This document shows, in pieces, positions 7,629-16,887 of a stretch of 64,000 nt of DNA. Numbering within the stretch: position 1 is the first letter of the stretch; every line of letters begins with the position of its first letter. Under the pieces are notes generated by a model, which was not told the DNA's origin, did no database searches, and worked only from the letters and a program-made list of their open reading frames with translations. The position numbers were made by a program, and so were the translations under genes. Source of the stretch: an uncultured Oscillibacter sp. (GTDB taxonomy: Bacteria > Bacillota > Clostridia > Oscillospirales > Oscillospiraceae); NCBI GenBank assembly GCA_910585165.1, contig CAJUBX010000002.1:4662-68661 (forward strand), in the 5' to 3' direction.

Positions 7629-7793
7629 GTTTCGGGTCCTTCCTTTCCAATCATATGGAAATGATATTATGTGCGATTATAGAGCATTTTAACATGGAAG
7701 TAAAGACGGGGCGGCGCGGGATTTAAAAAACATTCACAAATTTTCCGCCCGGCGGGGAATTCGGATTTTTGGAAGGAACCGGAATCCGGCCCG

Positions 7794-7820
7794 AAAAAAA
7801 GCCCCCGTGGGGGCTTTTTT
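7794..7820. terminator. Terminator behind the DUF378 gene
   Basis: A GCCCCC/GGGGGC stem with a two-base loop, flanked by seven A on the left and six T on the right, works in both directions. It ends the leftward DUF378 transcript. The upstream 7629-7793 stretch, in front of the aminopeptidase gene, shows no other structure. Confidence 0.8.
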
Positions 7821-8035
7821 CAGGCCGGGTGGGCGGCGGTCTCCCGGTCCAGGCGGAACAGCAGCGTCAGGCACCACAGGCCCGCCAGGCCCACCAGGGT
7901 ATAAATGAGCCGAGAGAACACCGCCAGCTGGCCGCCGAACAGCCAGGCCACCGTGTCGAAGCCGAAGAGGCCGATGCCGCCCCAGTTCAGCGCGCCGATC
8001 ACCGCCAGCAATACGGCGATTTTGTCAATTGCCAT
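7820..8035 (-). CDS. DUF378 domain small membrane protein
   Basis: A 71-residue protein with two transmembrane helices: IDKIAVLLAVIGALNWGGIG, containing the GALNWG signature of DUF378, then FDTVAWLF and IYTLVGLAGLWCLTLLF. ATG at 8035 has GGAGGG upstream. Members are widespread in Firmicutes and of unknown function. Confidence 0.9.
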   Translation of the reverse strand: MAIDKIAVLLAVIGALNWGGIGLFGFDTVAWLFGGQLAVFSRLIYTLVGLAGLWCLTLLFRLDRETAAHPA

Positions 8036-8158
8036 GGAAATCCCTCCAATCCTGTCGAGATGAGACCTAGTCTGCCCGGAAAGAGGGAGAATTAGAGCTG
8101 GAAAAAATTTCGCGCCGTTTCGCGCTTTTCCGGCGGGGGCTTTTCCGGCGGCGCCTCC

Positions 8159-11100
8159 TCAAAGCTCCACCGTCTGGCCGGGGGTGAGGAAGCAGAGAAT
8201 GCGGCGGACCACGGGACGCTCCAAAACCCGGGCCAGGGCCAGACTGTACGCCTCCAGCTGGGGGCGGTAGCGCTCCGCCCGGTCCGCCACGTCCCGCCCG
8301 GTGAAGACGTGGTCCGTTTTGAAGTCCACCACCGCCAGGCCCTCCGGCGTTTCAAAGCACAGGTCCGCCACGCCCTGGAGAAGGACGGAGTCCTCCTCCG
8401 CCGCCAGGGGGTCTACCTCCCGGGCGGGAATCAGAAGGGTGAAGCGGTACTCCCGGAGAAGGCGGGGGCTGCGGCGGATTTCCTCCGCCAGGGGAGAGGC
8501 CAGCAGGCGGCGGAGGGCCGGAACGTCCACCGCTTCGGCCTGCCGGGGGGTGAGAAGGCCCTTTTGCTCCAGGGCGGCGATCTGGGCGGGCACATCGTCC
8601 CGGCAGAAATCCAGGTACTGGAGCACCAGGTGGGTGGCGGAGCCCCGCTCCGCCGAGGTGAGGCCCCGTTGCTCCCGGCGGAACCGGGGCTGGGAGAGGG
8701 GGCGGAGATAGGGGGTATGGGCGGCATTTTCCGCGATCTCCTGGTCCAGGGGGCGGCCCTTGAGCTGGGTGGCCGTCAGCTTGGCGGGAAGGGCGCTTTC
8801 CCGCTGATAGGGATAGGCAAAGGCGAGGAGGGCGGGGTCGAAGGCGGGGGCGGCGGCCCCCTCCTCCCGGGAGAGGCCGGGGCGGGGGGGCGGGTCCCGG
8901 AAGTCCCCGGCGTCGTGGACCGCGATTTCCCAGGGCGCGCCGGAGCAGGGGGCCAAGGGAACCTCCCCGCCCGCCAGAGAGCGGAGGGGCTCCGCCTCCG
9001 GGCGGCACAAAAGGGGCAGCAGCAGCCACTCGCCGAAGGTCCGGCAGGCGGCCACGGCCTCCGGCGCGGCGGGACAGGCGGCGCAGGCCGCCAGCCGCTG
9101 GAGGCGGGTTTCCGCGAAGTAGAGGGAGTGAATGAGAATGAGCTTTTCCTTGGGGCGGGTCATGGCCACGTACAAAACCCGCTGCTCCTCCGCCAGGTTC
9201 TCCCGGCGGAGAGTCTCCTCAATGGCGGCGCGGGCCAGGGTGGGATAGCGGATTTTCCGCTCCAGATCCACCCGGCGGGGCCCCAGGCCCAGGGAGGGGT
9301 GGACCAGGACGGAGGCGTCGAAGTCCTGGCGGGAAAAGGCGTGGTCCAGGTCCGCCAGAAGGACGATGGGGAACTCCAGGCCCTTGGACTTGTGGATGCT
9401 CATAAGGCGGACGCCTCCCGCCGCAGCGGCGGAGGAAGCGGCGGAGGGGGCCTTCCCCTCCTCCAGCAGGCGGCGGAGCTGGGCGGTGAAGGCGAACAGG
9501 CCCCGGCAGCCCCCGGACTCGAATCTCTCCGCCTGCCGGGCCAGGGCGATGAGGTTCTCCCGGCGCTCCAGCCCCCGGTCCATCGCCCCGTAGAGGCCCA
9601 GGAGGTTCAGCGTATTGTAGATATGCCAGAGGAGGCGGTGGACGCTCATGTCCCGGGCGGCCAGGCGGAAGGCGTTCAGCGTCTCCAAAAAGGCGGCGCA
9701 GTCCGCCTCCCCCGAGGCGGCCACCGCGTCGTAAAACCCGCCGTCCGGAGCGGCGGCCCGGATTTCCGCCAGGCGGTCCGGCGTGAAGCCGAAAATGGGG
9801 GAGCGGAGAACGGAAATCAGGGGCACGTCCTGCCGGGGATTGTCGATGATCTCCAGCAGGGCCACGGCGGTGGAGACCTCCATAGTGTCGAAAAAGCCGC
9901 TCTCCTCCTGAAAGGAGCAGGGCACCTCCTGCTCCGCAAGAGCCGCCGCGAAGGCCGCCGAGCGGCTTCCCGGGGAGCGCATGAGAATGACGATATCCTC
10001 CGGCTTGCAGGGGCGGAGGCCGCCGCCGGGGTCCGTGACGGGATACCCCTCGTCCAGCAGGCGGCGGATGCGCAGGGCGGCGAAGCGGGCCTCGGCGGTG
10101 AGCTTCTTCACCGGGCGGGGGTCCTCCGCCGACTTCTGGCGGGCGGTGAGCAGGTGATACTCCGTTTGGCAGTCCGGCCGGGGCGGATAGTACTCCGCGC
10201 CAAAGTGGAGGGCCGCGTCCTCATCGTATTCAAGCTCGCCCATTTCTACGGAAAGTATATTTTCAAAGACAAAGTTGGCGGCGTCCAGAATTTCCCGGCG
10301 GGAGCGGAAGTTCCAAGAGAGGGTGATCTTCCGGTCCTCGCCCTCCCGGGCCTCGGCATGGGGCTTGAAGGCGGCGTACTTCCGAAGGAAAATGGCGGGG
10401 TCCGCCAGGCGGAAGCGGTAGATGCTCTGCTTCACGTCGCCCACGGTAAAGAGGTTTTTCCCGCCCTTGGAGACCGCCCGGAAAATGGCGTTTTGGACCT
10501 CGTTGGTATCCTGGTACTCATCCACCAGAATCTCCGCGTAGCGGGCGGAGACCTGCTCCCCCAGCTCCGTGGGGGTCCCGTCCGGGGCCGTCAGAAGGGC
10601 CAGGGCCAGGTGCTCCTGGTCCGAGAAGTCGGCGGCGTTCAGCCGGAGCTTCTCCGCCCGGAAGGCAGCGGCAAAGTCCGCCGTCAAATCAAGAAGCGCC
10701 AGCATGGCGGGGGCCACGGCCCTAAGGTCCTCCAAGGCCTCCTCCCCGGAGACGTCCAGCCAGGCGAGAAGGGGCTTCAAGGCGGACTTGGCCCCCTCCC
10801 AGGTCCGCTTCAGGGTGACTGCCAGGGGGTCGTCCTTCCGGCCCCGGGGGGTGGCGAGGCGGGGGAAGGGGACGGCGGCAAGCTCCCGGGCGGAGGCCCA
10901 GTTTGGCGCTTCGCTCAGCGCCTGAAAGCCCCGGGCGGACTCCAGGAATTTCGCGCCGAAGCCGGAGGCCAGGGCCGCGTCCCCCTCCGTCCGCCCCGCG
11001 GCCCGGCGAAGCTCCGCCGCCCAGTGGGCGGCCCGCCGCCGGATGGAGGCGAGAAGGGCCTGGGCGTAGGGGGTCTCGTCGAAGGAGGCGGCGGGGACCT

Positions 11101-11713
11101 CCCAGGCGGCGCGGCTTTGGCGGAGCCAGCCCTCCGGGGAGGCGTGGCTCTGGAGCTTGCCGTAAAGCTCCAAAACCAGCTCCGCCAAGGCGGTATCGTC
11201 CCGGCCCGCCCCCAGGGTGTCCGCCAGCTGCTCGCCGCCGGGGGTGAGGGCTTCGTAAAAGCCGGAGAGGACCCGGTCCAGACAGCGGCGGCGGATCAGC
11301 GCCGCCTCCCCCTCGTCCAGGACGCGAAAGTCCGGGGTCAGGGCGTGCCTGTCCTCCTCCCTGGCCAGGAGGTGGGTGTTCTCCCGGAGGAGGGCGGTGC
11401 AGAAGGCGTCCACCGTCTTGATATCCGCCCGGTAGACCCGGAGGAGCTGGCGGCGCAGGTGCAGGTCCCCCGGGCTTTCCCCCATGCGGCGGCTGAGCTC
11501 GGCGGCGATTTTGCCCCGGAGCTCCGCCGCGGCGGCCCGGGTATAGGTGATGATCAAAAAGTCGTCCACATTATACCGCTCCTGCGTCACATAGCGGAAC
11601 AGGCGGTCCACCAGGACACGGGTCTTGCCGGAGCCGGCGGCGGCGGAGACCAGCAGGCTCCCGCCCCGGTTCTCCACGGCGGAGCGCTGTTGGGGGGTGA
11701 GGGTTACGGGCAT
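8159..11713 (-). CDS. addA: ATP-dependent helicase/nuclease subunit A
   Basis: The 1184-residue AddA subunit of the AddAB (RexAB) double-strand-break resection enzyme. It is a UvrD-type helicase: Walker A AAAGSGKT at about 24-31, motif II EYQDTN, KQSIYRFR, QEESGFF and the LMSIHKSKGLEFPIV and RVLYVAMTR motifs. The RecB-type nuclease is at the C-terminus (GVADLCFE, then VVDFKTDH with D1130, and QLEAY). The start is the ATG at 11713 with AAAGGAGGCGG upstream inside the addB stop region; a longer in-frame start at 11737 overlaps addB without its own site. The two genes are thus coupled. Confidence 0.95.
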   Translation of the reverse strand: MPVTLTPQQRSAVENRGGSLLVSAAAGSGKTRVLVDRLFRYVTQERYNVDDFLIITYTRAAAAELRGKIAAELSRRMGESPGDLHLRRQLLRVYRADIKTVDAFCTALLRENTHLLAREEDRHALTPDFRVLDEGEAALIRRRCLDRVLSGFYEALTPGGEQLADTLGAGRDDTALAELVLELYGKLQSHASPEGWLRQSRAAWEVPAASFDETPYAQALLASIRRRAAHWAAELRRAAGRTEGDAALASGFGAKFLESARGFQALSEAPNWASARELAAVPFPRLATPRGRKDDPLAVTLKRTWEGAKSALKPLLAWLDVSGEEALEDLRAVAPAMLALLDLTADFAAAFRAEKLRLNAADFSDQEHLALALLTAPDGTPTELGEQVSARYAEILVDEYQDTNEVQNAIFRAVSKGGKNLFTVGDVKQSIYRFRLADPAIFLRKYAAFKPHAEAREGEDRKITLSWNFRSRREILDAANFVFENILSVEMGELEYDEDAALHFGAEYYPPRPDCQTEYHLLTARQKSAEDPRPVKKLTAEARFAALRIRRLLDEGYPVTDPGGGLRPCKPEDIVILMRSPGSRSAAFAAALAEQEVPCSFQEESGFFDTMEVSTAVALLEIIDNPRQDVPLISVLRSPIFGFTPDRLAEIRAAAPDGGFYDAVAASGEADCAAFLETLNAFRLAARDMSVHRLLWHIYNTLNLLGLYGAMDRGLERRENLIALARQAERFESGGCRGLFAFTAQLRRLLEEGKAPSAASSAAAAGGVRLMSIHKSKGLEFPIVLLADLDHAFSRQDFDASVLVHPSLGLGPRRVDLERKIRYPTLARAAIEETLRRENLAEEQRVLYVAMTRPKEKLILIHSLYFAETRLQRLAACAACPAAPEAVAACRTFGEWLLLPLLCRPEAEPLRSLAGGEVPLAPCSGAPWEIAVHDAGDFRDPPPRPGLSREEGAAAPAFDPALLAFAYPYQRESALPAKLTATQLKGRPLDQEIAENAAHTPYLRPLSQPRFRREQRGLTSAERGSATHLVLQYLDFCRDDVPAQIAALEQKGLLTPRQAEAVDVPALRRLLASPLAEEIRRSPRLLREYRFTLLIPAREVDPLAAEEDSVLLQGVADLCFETPEGLAVVDFKTDHVFTGRDVADRAERYRPQLEAYSLALARVLERPVVRRILCFLTPGQTVEL

Positions 11714-11714
11714 G

Positions 11715-14700
11715 TCAGTCCGCCTCCTTTCCTTCAATTTCCCGCCAGAACTCCTCCGGCTTTACCGGGAGGATGTAGTTCAGGCGGTCCCGGTCCCGGC
11801 CGTCCTGAAAGTGGCAGGCGGGGGCCCAGTCGCAGAAGCGGCAGGGGCTGTCCTCCTCCGTATGGCAGCAGGGGTCCGCGTCGATGTTGCCCTGGCGGAC
11901 CTCCCGGGCGATGTCATGGAGAAGGGTTTCCACGTACTTCCCCAGCCTGCCCAGCTGGGCGGCGGAGGCAAGGCTCCCGGAGAGGTCCCCGTTTTTGTTC
12001 ACCCGGAGGGGAAGGTAGCGGGGGGCGGTAAGGGCCTCGTGCTCCATGGCCTGGAGGACCTGGGGCTCCGCCAGGAGAAGACCGGAGCGGCGGAGCTGCT
12101 TTTCCCGCTCCGCCTGGAGCTTTTCCGGGGGGATGTTCCGCTGGGCGGTGAGAATCCCGTCCCGGGCGGGGAGGTAGAGCACCCCGGCGGGCTCGATCTC
12201 TGCGCCGAAGCGGGCCCCCCCGGTCTTCTGGAGGGTAAAGAGGTAGAGGAGCATCTGGAGGTCCAGGCCCATGCGGACCGCCGAGAGGTCGAAGGACTTC
12301 TTCCCGGACTTATAGTCCACCACCCGGAGGTAGAGCCTTCCGCCCTTCAGCCAGCCGTCCACCCGGTCCACCTTGCCCCCCACCCGGAGCTCCCCGTCCG
12401 GCTCCGAAATCACCACGGCGGGAAGGTCCGCGCCGTCCCCAAAGGACAGCTCGAAGGCCAGGGGTACGAAATCGGAGCAGCGAAGCTCCTCCGCCGCCTG
12501 ATCGACAATGGCATAGGCGGCGGCGCACAGGCGGGCGAAGAGATAGCGGAAGCGGGCGTTCCGGTTCTGGAAATTCCGAAGCTCCTGCCGGACGTACTCG
12601 TCTATGTATTTGCGGACCAGGGCGTGGAGGGTTTCCTGGTCCACCTGGGCGAAGCCCCCCAGGGACTGGACCTCCCGGGCGGCATGCTCCAAAAGGAAGT
12701 GGAGGAAGGAGCCGATCTGCGGCGCGTCGAAGGCGGCGGGGGTCCGGGGCCGGGCCTTGAGGCCGTACTGCATGAAGTAGGAAAAATGGCAGGTGCGGAT
12801 GCGCTCCAGCCGGGAGGCGCTCATGCTGATCCGCTCCCCGTAGAGGGCCCGGACGGCCCGGGGAGACAGGGACCCCCGGGTCTGGGCCGCGGCCCGGGCC
12901 ATGGCCTCCAGCCGGGGGCGGAAGGCGGAAACCTCCTCCAGCCGGCGCCAGAGCGCCCCGCCGGGGACGGCGGACTCCAGGGCCGGGAGGGGGGCCGTCA
13001 GGCGGTAGGGCCTGGAGGCGGGCTCCCGCTCTATGCGCAGGGCGGGAAACAAAGCCAGCAGGCGGTCCACCACAAAGGCGGGGCGGAGCTCCGCCCCGGA
13101 GACGTCGGACACGGGCCAGCTGACCGTCAGGCCCTCCGTGGGCTGGGCCAGGGCGGCATAGAGGTTCTGGAGCTCAATCCCCATCTGGTCCATGCCGGTG
13201 GGGGCCAGCTCCACGCCCCGCCGGGCCAGCTCCTCCCGGTCGTCCTCGTTCAAAATGCCGCCGCCCTGGCCGGGGGAGGGGAGCACGTGGTCGTTGGCCC
13301 CCAGGAGAAAAAGGTATTTGGCGGTGTGGCGGTCGTTCCGGGCAATCCCCGAGACCTGGACCTGGTCCAAAGAGACGGGGATGGTGCCCACGCTGTACTC
13401 CGTCAGCACCTGGCGCAGAAGCCGGGTGAACTCCTCCAGCTCCATGGGCTCCTCCCCCAGGATTTCCACAAACTGGTCCAGCACGCCGCAGAGAATCTCC
13501 CAGAGCTGGGCGGTCTCCTCCGCCTCCTGAAGGCGGCCCGCCTGGGCCTGGGATTTCATCTGGGCCTCCAGAGCGTCCTGGAGATGGAGCTCCTCCATGA
13601 AGCCGTAAAGGGCGCCGACCTTTTCGGCGGCGGTTTCGCCGGCCTTCAGCCCCTCCGCCAGGCGGGAGAGAGGCTCCCGGACCCGGCGGCGCAGGGCGTT
13701 GACCTGGGAAAGCCGCTCCTCCCGCCCGGGGGTCCAGGGAGCCCCGTAGCCGTCCGGGTTCTCCGCCCAGTCCACGTCCCGCAGCCACATGCCGCCGTGG
13801 ATCTCCCACTTTAAGACGTAGTTTTCAAGAAGGTCGCACTCCTCCGGGCTGAGGCCGGCCAGGCCGGTTTTCAGCCAGCGGAACATATCGTCGTACTCAT
13901 ACCCTCCGCCGGCGGAGGCCAGAACCCCGGTGAGAAGGCTGAGGGCCGGCTTTTCCAGAATGTCGCTGCGGCGGCTGAGGTAGGCGGGAATCTCATAGCG
14001 CTCGAAAACCGTCTCGATGACGGACTCGTACTCCTCCATATTCCGGGCGGCCACCGTAATATCCCGGCAGCGGCACTTCCCCTCCGCCAGGAGGCGGCGG
14101 ATGGCGGCGGCGGCCTGCTCCACCTCGGAAAAAGCCGTGTCCGCCTGGAGAAGCCGGATTTGGGCGCAGTCCCCTTCGTAAGCGGCGGTTTCACCGAAAA
14201 AGCAGCGCTCCAGATGGCCCAGGGCGGAGCCGTCCCAGGCGGCGAGACGCTCGATTTTGACCGGCTTTCCCTCCCGCTCCGCCAGGCGGCGGAGACGGTC
14301 CAGGGTGCGCAGGGAGGCCTCGAAAATCTCCTCCCGGCTGCCGGGCTCCCCCAGGAGGGTGACGGTAAGGGAGTGGGCCTGGCGGAGGAGGATGGAGAGG
14401 CAGCGGCGCTCCTGGGCGGTGAAGTAGGTGAAGCCGTCGATGTAAATGTCCTTATCCAGGGCGCAGCCCGACTGCTCCAGGCTGTCGCAGAGCTTGGTCA
14501 TCCGGTCCCGGGCGTCCAGCCCCGGGCGGAGAAGGCGGGCCTCGTAGGCGGCGTAGAGCAGACTCAGGTCCCGGAGCTTATCATGGGTGGCCCCGGTAAT
14601 GGCCTGGGACTGCTCGTAAAGGGCTTCCGGGGAGACCTCGTAGCAGCGCAGCTCGTCAAAAAGGTCCAGAAGCTGGCGGAGAAAGGCCGACTTCCGGGAG

Positions 14701-15023
14701 GGGCGGCGGTAGACCGTCAGCTCCGGCAGGACCTCCAAAAGGGCCTTTTCCAGGGTGAGGAGCTTGCCCCCCGCGTCCAGCGTCACCTGGGCCGCGCCGC
14801 CGGTGACGGCGAGGACCCGGTCCGAGAGGCGGCGGAAGCTCAAAACCTCCGCAAAGCGGCTGGCGGCGTCGCCGCAGGCCCGGCAAAGGTCCACCTCCGC
14901 CTGGTGGGAGGCGTGCTCCGGGACCAGGAGAATCTGATCCCGTCCCCCGGGATGGGCGGCGATGCGCTCCAGCACCGCCGTGGATTTGCCGGTTTTCGCC
15001 CGGCCGGTCAGCAGGGTCAGCAT
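11715..15023 (-). CDS. addB: ATP-dependent helicase/deoxyribonuclease subunit B
   Basis: The 1102-residue partner of AddA, encoded first in the operon. It starts MLTLLTGRAKTGKST (Walker-A-like, residues 7-14). It has the inactive helicase fold (QVQVSGIARNDRHTAKYLFLLGANDHVLP) and a C-terminal nuclease domain (VGGKVDRVDGW, VVDYKSGKK). The Fe-S cluster cysteines that staple the nuclease are present: CHFSYFM upstream and CCHTEEDSPCRFCDWAPAC near residues 1052-1070. The ATG at 15023 has AAGGAGG; a TATACT -10 lies at 15055-15060 on the minus strand with a poor -35. AddB recognises Chi and cuts the 5' strand. Confidence 0.95.
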   Translation of the reverse strand: MLTLLTGRAKTGKSTAVLERIAAHPGGRDQILLVPEHASHQAEVDLCRACGDAASRFAEVLSFRRLSDRVLAVTGGAAQVTLDAGGKLLTLEKALLEVLPELTVYRRPSRKSAFLRQLLDLFDELRCYEVSPEALYEQSQAITGATHDKLRDLSLLYAAYEARLLRPGLDARDRMTKLCDSLEQSGCALDKDIYIDGFTYFTAQERRCLSILLRQAHSLTVTLLGEPGSREEIFEASLRTLDRLRRLAEREGKPVKIERLAAWDGSALGHLERCFFGETAAYEGDCAQIRLLQADTAFSEVEQAAAAIRRLLAEGKCRCRDITVAARNMEEYESVIETVFERYEIPAYLSRRSDILEKPALSLLTGVLASAGGGYEYDDMFRWLKTGLAGLSPEECDLLENYVLKWEIHGGMWLRDVDWAENPDGYGAPWTPGREERLSQVNALRRRVREPLSRLAEGLKAGETAAEKVGALYGFMEELHLQDALEAQMKSQAQAGRLQEAEETAQLWEILCGVLDQFVEILGEEPMELEEFTRLLRQVLTEYSVGTIPVSLDQVQVSGIARNDRHTAKYLFLLGANDHVLPSPGQGGGILNEDDREELARRGVELAPTGMDQMGIELQNLYAALAQPTEGLTVSWPVSDVSGAELRPAFVVDRLLALFPALRIEREPASRPYRLTAPLPALESAVPGGALWRRLEEVSAFRPRLEAMARAAAQTRGSLSPRAVRALYGERISMSASRLERIRTCHFSYFMQYGLKARPRTPAAFDAPQIGSFLHFLLEHAAREVQSLGGFAQVDQETLHALVRKYIDEYVRQELRNFQNRNARFRYLFARLCAAAYAIVDQAAEELRCSDFVPLAFELSFGDGADLPAVVISEPDGELRVGGKVDRVDGWLKGGRLYLRVVDYKSGKKSFDLSAVRMGLDLQMLLYLFTLQKTGGARFGAEIEPAGVLYLPARDGILTAQRNIPPEKLQAEREKQLRRSGLLLAEPQVLQAMEHEALTAPRYLPLRVNKNGDLSGSLASAAQLGRLGKYVETLLHDIAREVRQGNIDADPCCHTEEDSPCRFCDWAPACHFQDGRDRDRLNYILPVKPEEFWREIEGKEAD

Positions 15024-15099
15024 AGAGAGGCCTCCTTGGGTTTTCTTGTGGAACAGTATAGCATGTTTTTCCGCCGGGGGGAGAAAAAATTTTTTTCCG

Positions 15100-15119
15100 G
15101 TTGTACGGGACCGTGCAAC
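15100..15119. promoter_or_regulatory. 20-bp palindrome in front of the phage-like cluster
   Basis: GTTGTACGGGACCGTGCAAC is an imperfect dyad (eight of ten positions pair) lying 42 bases upstream of the first phage gene, in the gap shared with addB. It follows a T-rich run (15089-15096). No strong promoter is visible, so the cluster may need an activator or be repressed through this site. It occurs once in the window as far as I can see. Confidence 0.4.
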
Positions 15120-15160
15120 TATCCCCGGCGGCGGCGGGGGGATATGAGGGGGAATGGAAG

Positions 15161-15628
15161 ATGGAACGGGCAAAGGAAATCCGGGAGTTCTGCGCCGCCT
15201 ACCTGCGGACCATGGACCCGGAGCAGGCGGCCCAGGCTGCGGGCCGGGAGGACGGCTTCGCCCTGCTGGGACGGAAAAGCGTCCGGCGGAGGTTGGAAAA
15301 CATGCGGGGCGCTGCGGCGGGAGAGCTGCGGCGGGAGGACGCTCTGCGGCGGCTGGCACAGCTGGCCTTCGGCCGGGCCAACGACGCGGCGCGGCTGGCC
15401 CTTTCCCCCAGGGAGGCGGACCCGGGGGAGCTGGACCTCTCCGCCGTGGCGGAGCTGAAGGTCACGGACAAGGGCGGAGTGGAAATCAAGCTGGTGGACC
15501 GGGTGCGGGCCCTGGAGACGCTGTGCTCCCTGCTGGACGGCGGCGGAGGCGGCGGGGCCGAGGAGCTGTACCGGGCCCTGGAGGACGCCGCCGGGCAGGT
15601 GGAGGAGGCCGGAGGCTATGGCGGCTAA
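15161..15628 (+). CDS. Phage terminase small subunit-like protein
   Basis: The 155-residue protein opens with MERAKEIREFCAAYLRTMDP and AAQAAGREDGFALLGRKSVRRRLE, the N-terminal HTH layout of Terminase_2-type small subunits (E-F-x-x-x-Y-L ... AA-x-AG). A second region, LKVTDKGGVEIKLVDRVRALETLCSLL, matches the conserved C-terminal part of the family, where the protein oligomerises. The ATG at 15161 has GAGGGGGAA upstream; a longer in-frame start at 15101 has no ribosome binding site. It should bind DNA and recruit the large subunit. It overlaps the large terminase gene by 11 bases. Confidence 0.8.
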   Translation: MERAKEIREFCAAYLRTMDPEQAAQAAGREDGFALLGRKSVRRRLENMRGAAAGELRREDALRRLAQLAFGRANDAARLALSPREADPGELDLSAVAELKVTDKGGVEIKLVDRVRALETLCSLLDGGGGGGAEELYRALEDAAGQVEEAGGYGG

Positions 15629-16883
15629 GGGACTGCGGCTTTCGGCAAAGCAGCTCCAGCTCCTGACCTGGTGGCAGAGCCCGAAGTGGGAGGCCGTGGT
15701 CTGCGACGGGGCGGTGCGGAGCGGGAAGACCTTCGCCATGGGACTGGGCTTTTTCCTGTGGGCCCAGGCGGAGTTTGACGGCAGACAGTTCGGCATCTGC
15801 GGGAAAACCATCGCCTCGGTGCGGCGGAACCTCTTGTCGGAGCTGGCCCCTTACCTGCGGCGGCTGGGCATGGAGGTGCGGGAGCGGCGGGGGGAAAACC
15901 TGTTGTCCGTGCGGTTCCGGGGGCACGAAAACCGCTTTTTGCTCTTCGGCGGGCGGGACGAGTCCAGCGCGGCGCTGATTCAGGGCAGCACCCTGGCGGG
16001 GGTGCTGCTGGACGAGGCGGCGCTGATGCCCCGCTCCTTCGTGGAACAGGCCGCCGCCCGATGCAGCGTGGCGGGAAGCCGGCTGTGGTTCAACTGCAAC
16101 CCGGAGGGGCCCCGCCACTGGTTTTACCAGGAGTGGATCTTGAAGGCGGAGGAGCGGCGGGCCCTGCGGCTTCACTTCACCATGGAGGACAACCCCGCCC
16201 TGACGGAGCGCATCCGGGAGCGCTACCGGCGCAACTACTCCGGGGCCTTCTACCGCCGGTTCGTGCTGGGGGAGTGGACGGCGGCGGAGGGGCTGGTATA
16301 CGACTTCTTCGACCCCCGGCGGGACGCGGCAAAGGTCCCGGAGGACGGCTTTTCCGCCTGGCGGATTTCCGCCGACTACGGAACGGTGAACCCCGCCTCC
16401 TTCGGCCTGTGGGGACTGCGGGAGGGAGTCTGGTACCGGGTGAAGGAGTTTTACTACGACTCCCGGAAGGCCGGGCGGCAGAAAACCGACGCGGAGTACG
16501 CCGAGGACCTGGAGCGCCTGGCGGGGGGACGGGAAATCCAGAGGGTGATTGCGGACCCGTCGGCGGCCAGCTTCATCGAGGCGCTGCGGCGGCGGGGGTT
16601 CCGGGCGGTAAAGGCGGATAACGACGTTGCCGACGGCGTGCGGGTGACGGCGGACATGCTCCGGCAGGGGCGGATTGTAATTTGCAGGCCCTGCGGGGAC
16701 TGCCTGCGGGAAATCGCCCAGTACTGCTGGGAGCAGCGGGGAGAACGGGACGCGCCCCGGAAAAAGGACGACCACGCCATGGACGACATGCGGTACTTCG
16801 CCATGGATTTGGCGGGGGACCGGGAGGAGGACGGGTTTTTGGCGCTGGCGGTGGAGCGGGAGAGCAGTTTTGAGAGGAGATGA
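15618..16883 (+). CDS. Phage terminase large subunit (PBSX/XtmB type)
   Basis: A 421-residue DNA-packaging motor. The ATPase has Walker A GAVRSGKT (31-38) and Walker B VLLDE (129-133). Its C-terminal RNase-H-like nuclease shows the expected acidic residues: D253 in ISADYGT, D313 in VIADPSAAS, and the DDHAMDD cluster at 384-390. All key residues are intact, so it could be active. The protein has the normal length for PBSX-like large terminases. It moves DNA into the prohead and cuts it; headful versus site-specific cutting cannot be read from sequence. Confidence 0.92.
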   Translation: MAAKGLRLSAKQLQLLTWWQSPKWEAVVCDGAVRSGKTFAMGLGFFLWAQAEFDGRQFGICGKTIASVRRNLLSELAPYLRRLGMEVRERRGENLLSVRFRGHENRFLLFGGRDESSAALIQGSTLAGVLLDEAALMPRSFVEQAAARCSVAGSRLWFNCNPEGPRHWFYQEWILKAEERRALRLHFTMEDNPALTERIRERYRRNYSGAFYRRFVLGEWTAAEGLVYDFFDPRRDAAKVPEDGFSAWRISADYGTVNPASFGLWGLREGVWYRVKEFYYDSRKAGRQKTDAEYAEDLERLAGGREIQRVIADPSAASFIEALRRRGFRAVKADNDVADGVRVTADMLRQGRIVICRPCGDCLREIAQYCWEQRGERDAPRKKDDHAMDDMRYFAMDLAGDREEDGFLALAVERESSFERR

Positions 16884-16887
16884 GGCT

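Noticed and set aside
15024..15359. Longer addB start
   Set aside because: The frame is open up to 15359, yet the ATG at 15023 with AAGGAGG begins with the conserved MLTLLTGRAKTGKST; the extension overlaps the small terminase gene on the other strand.
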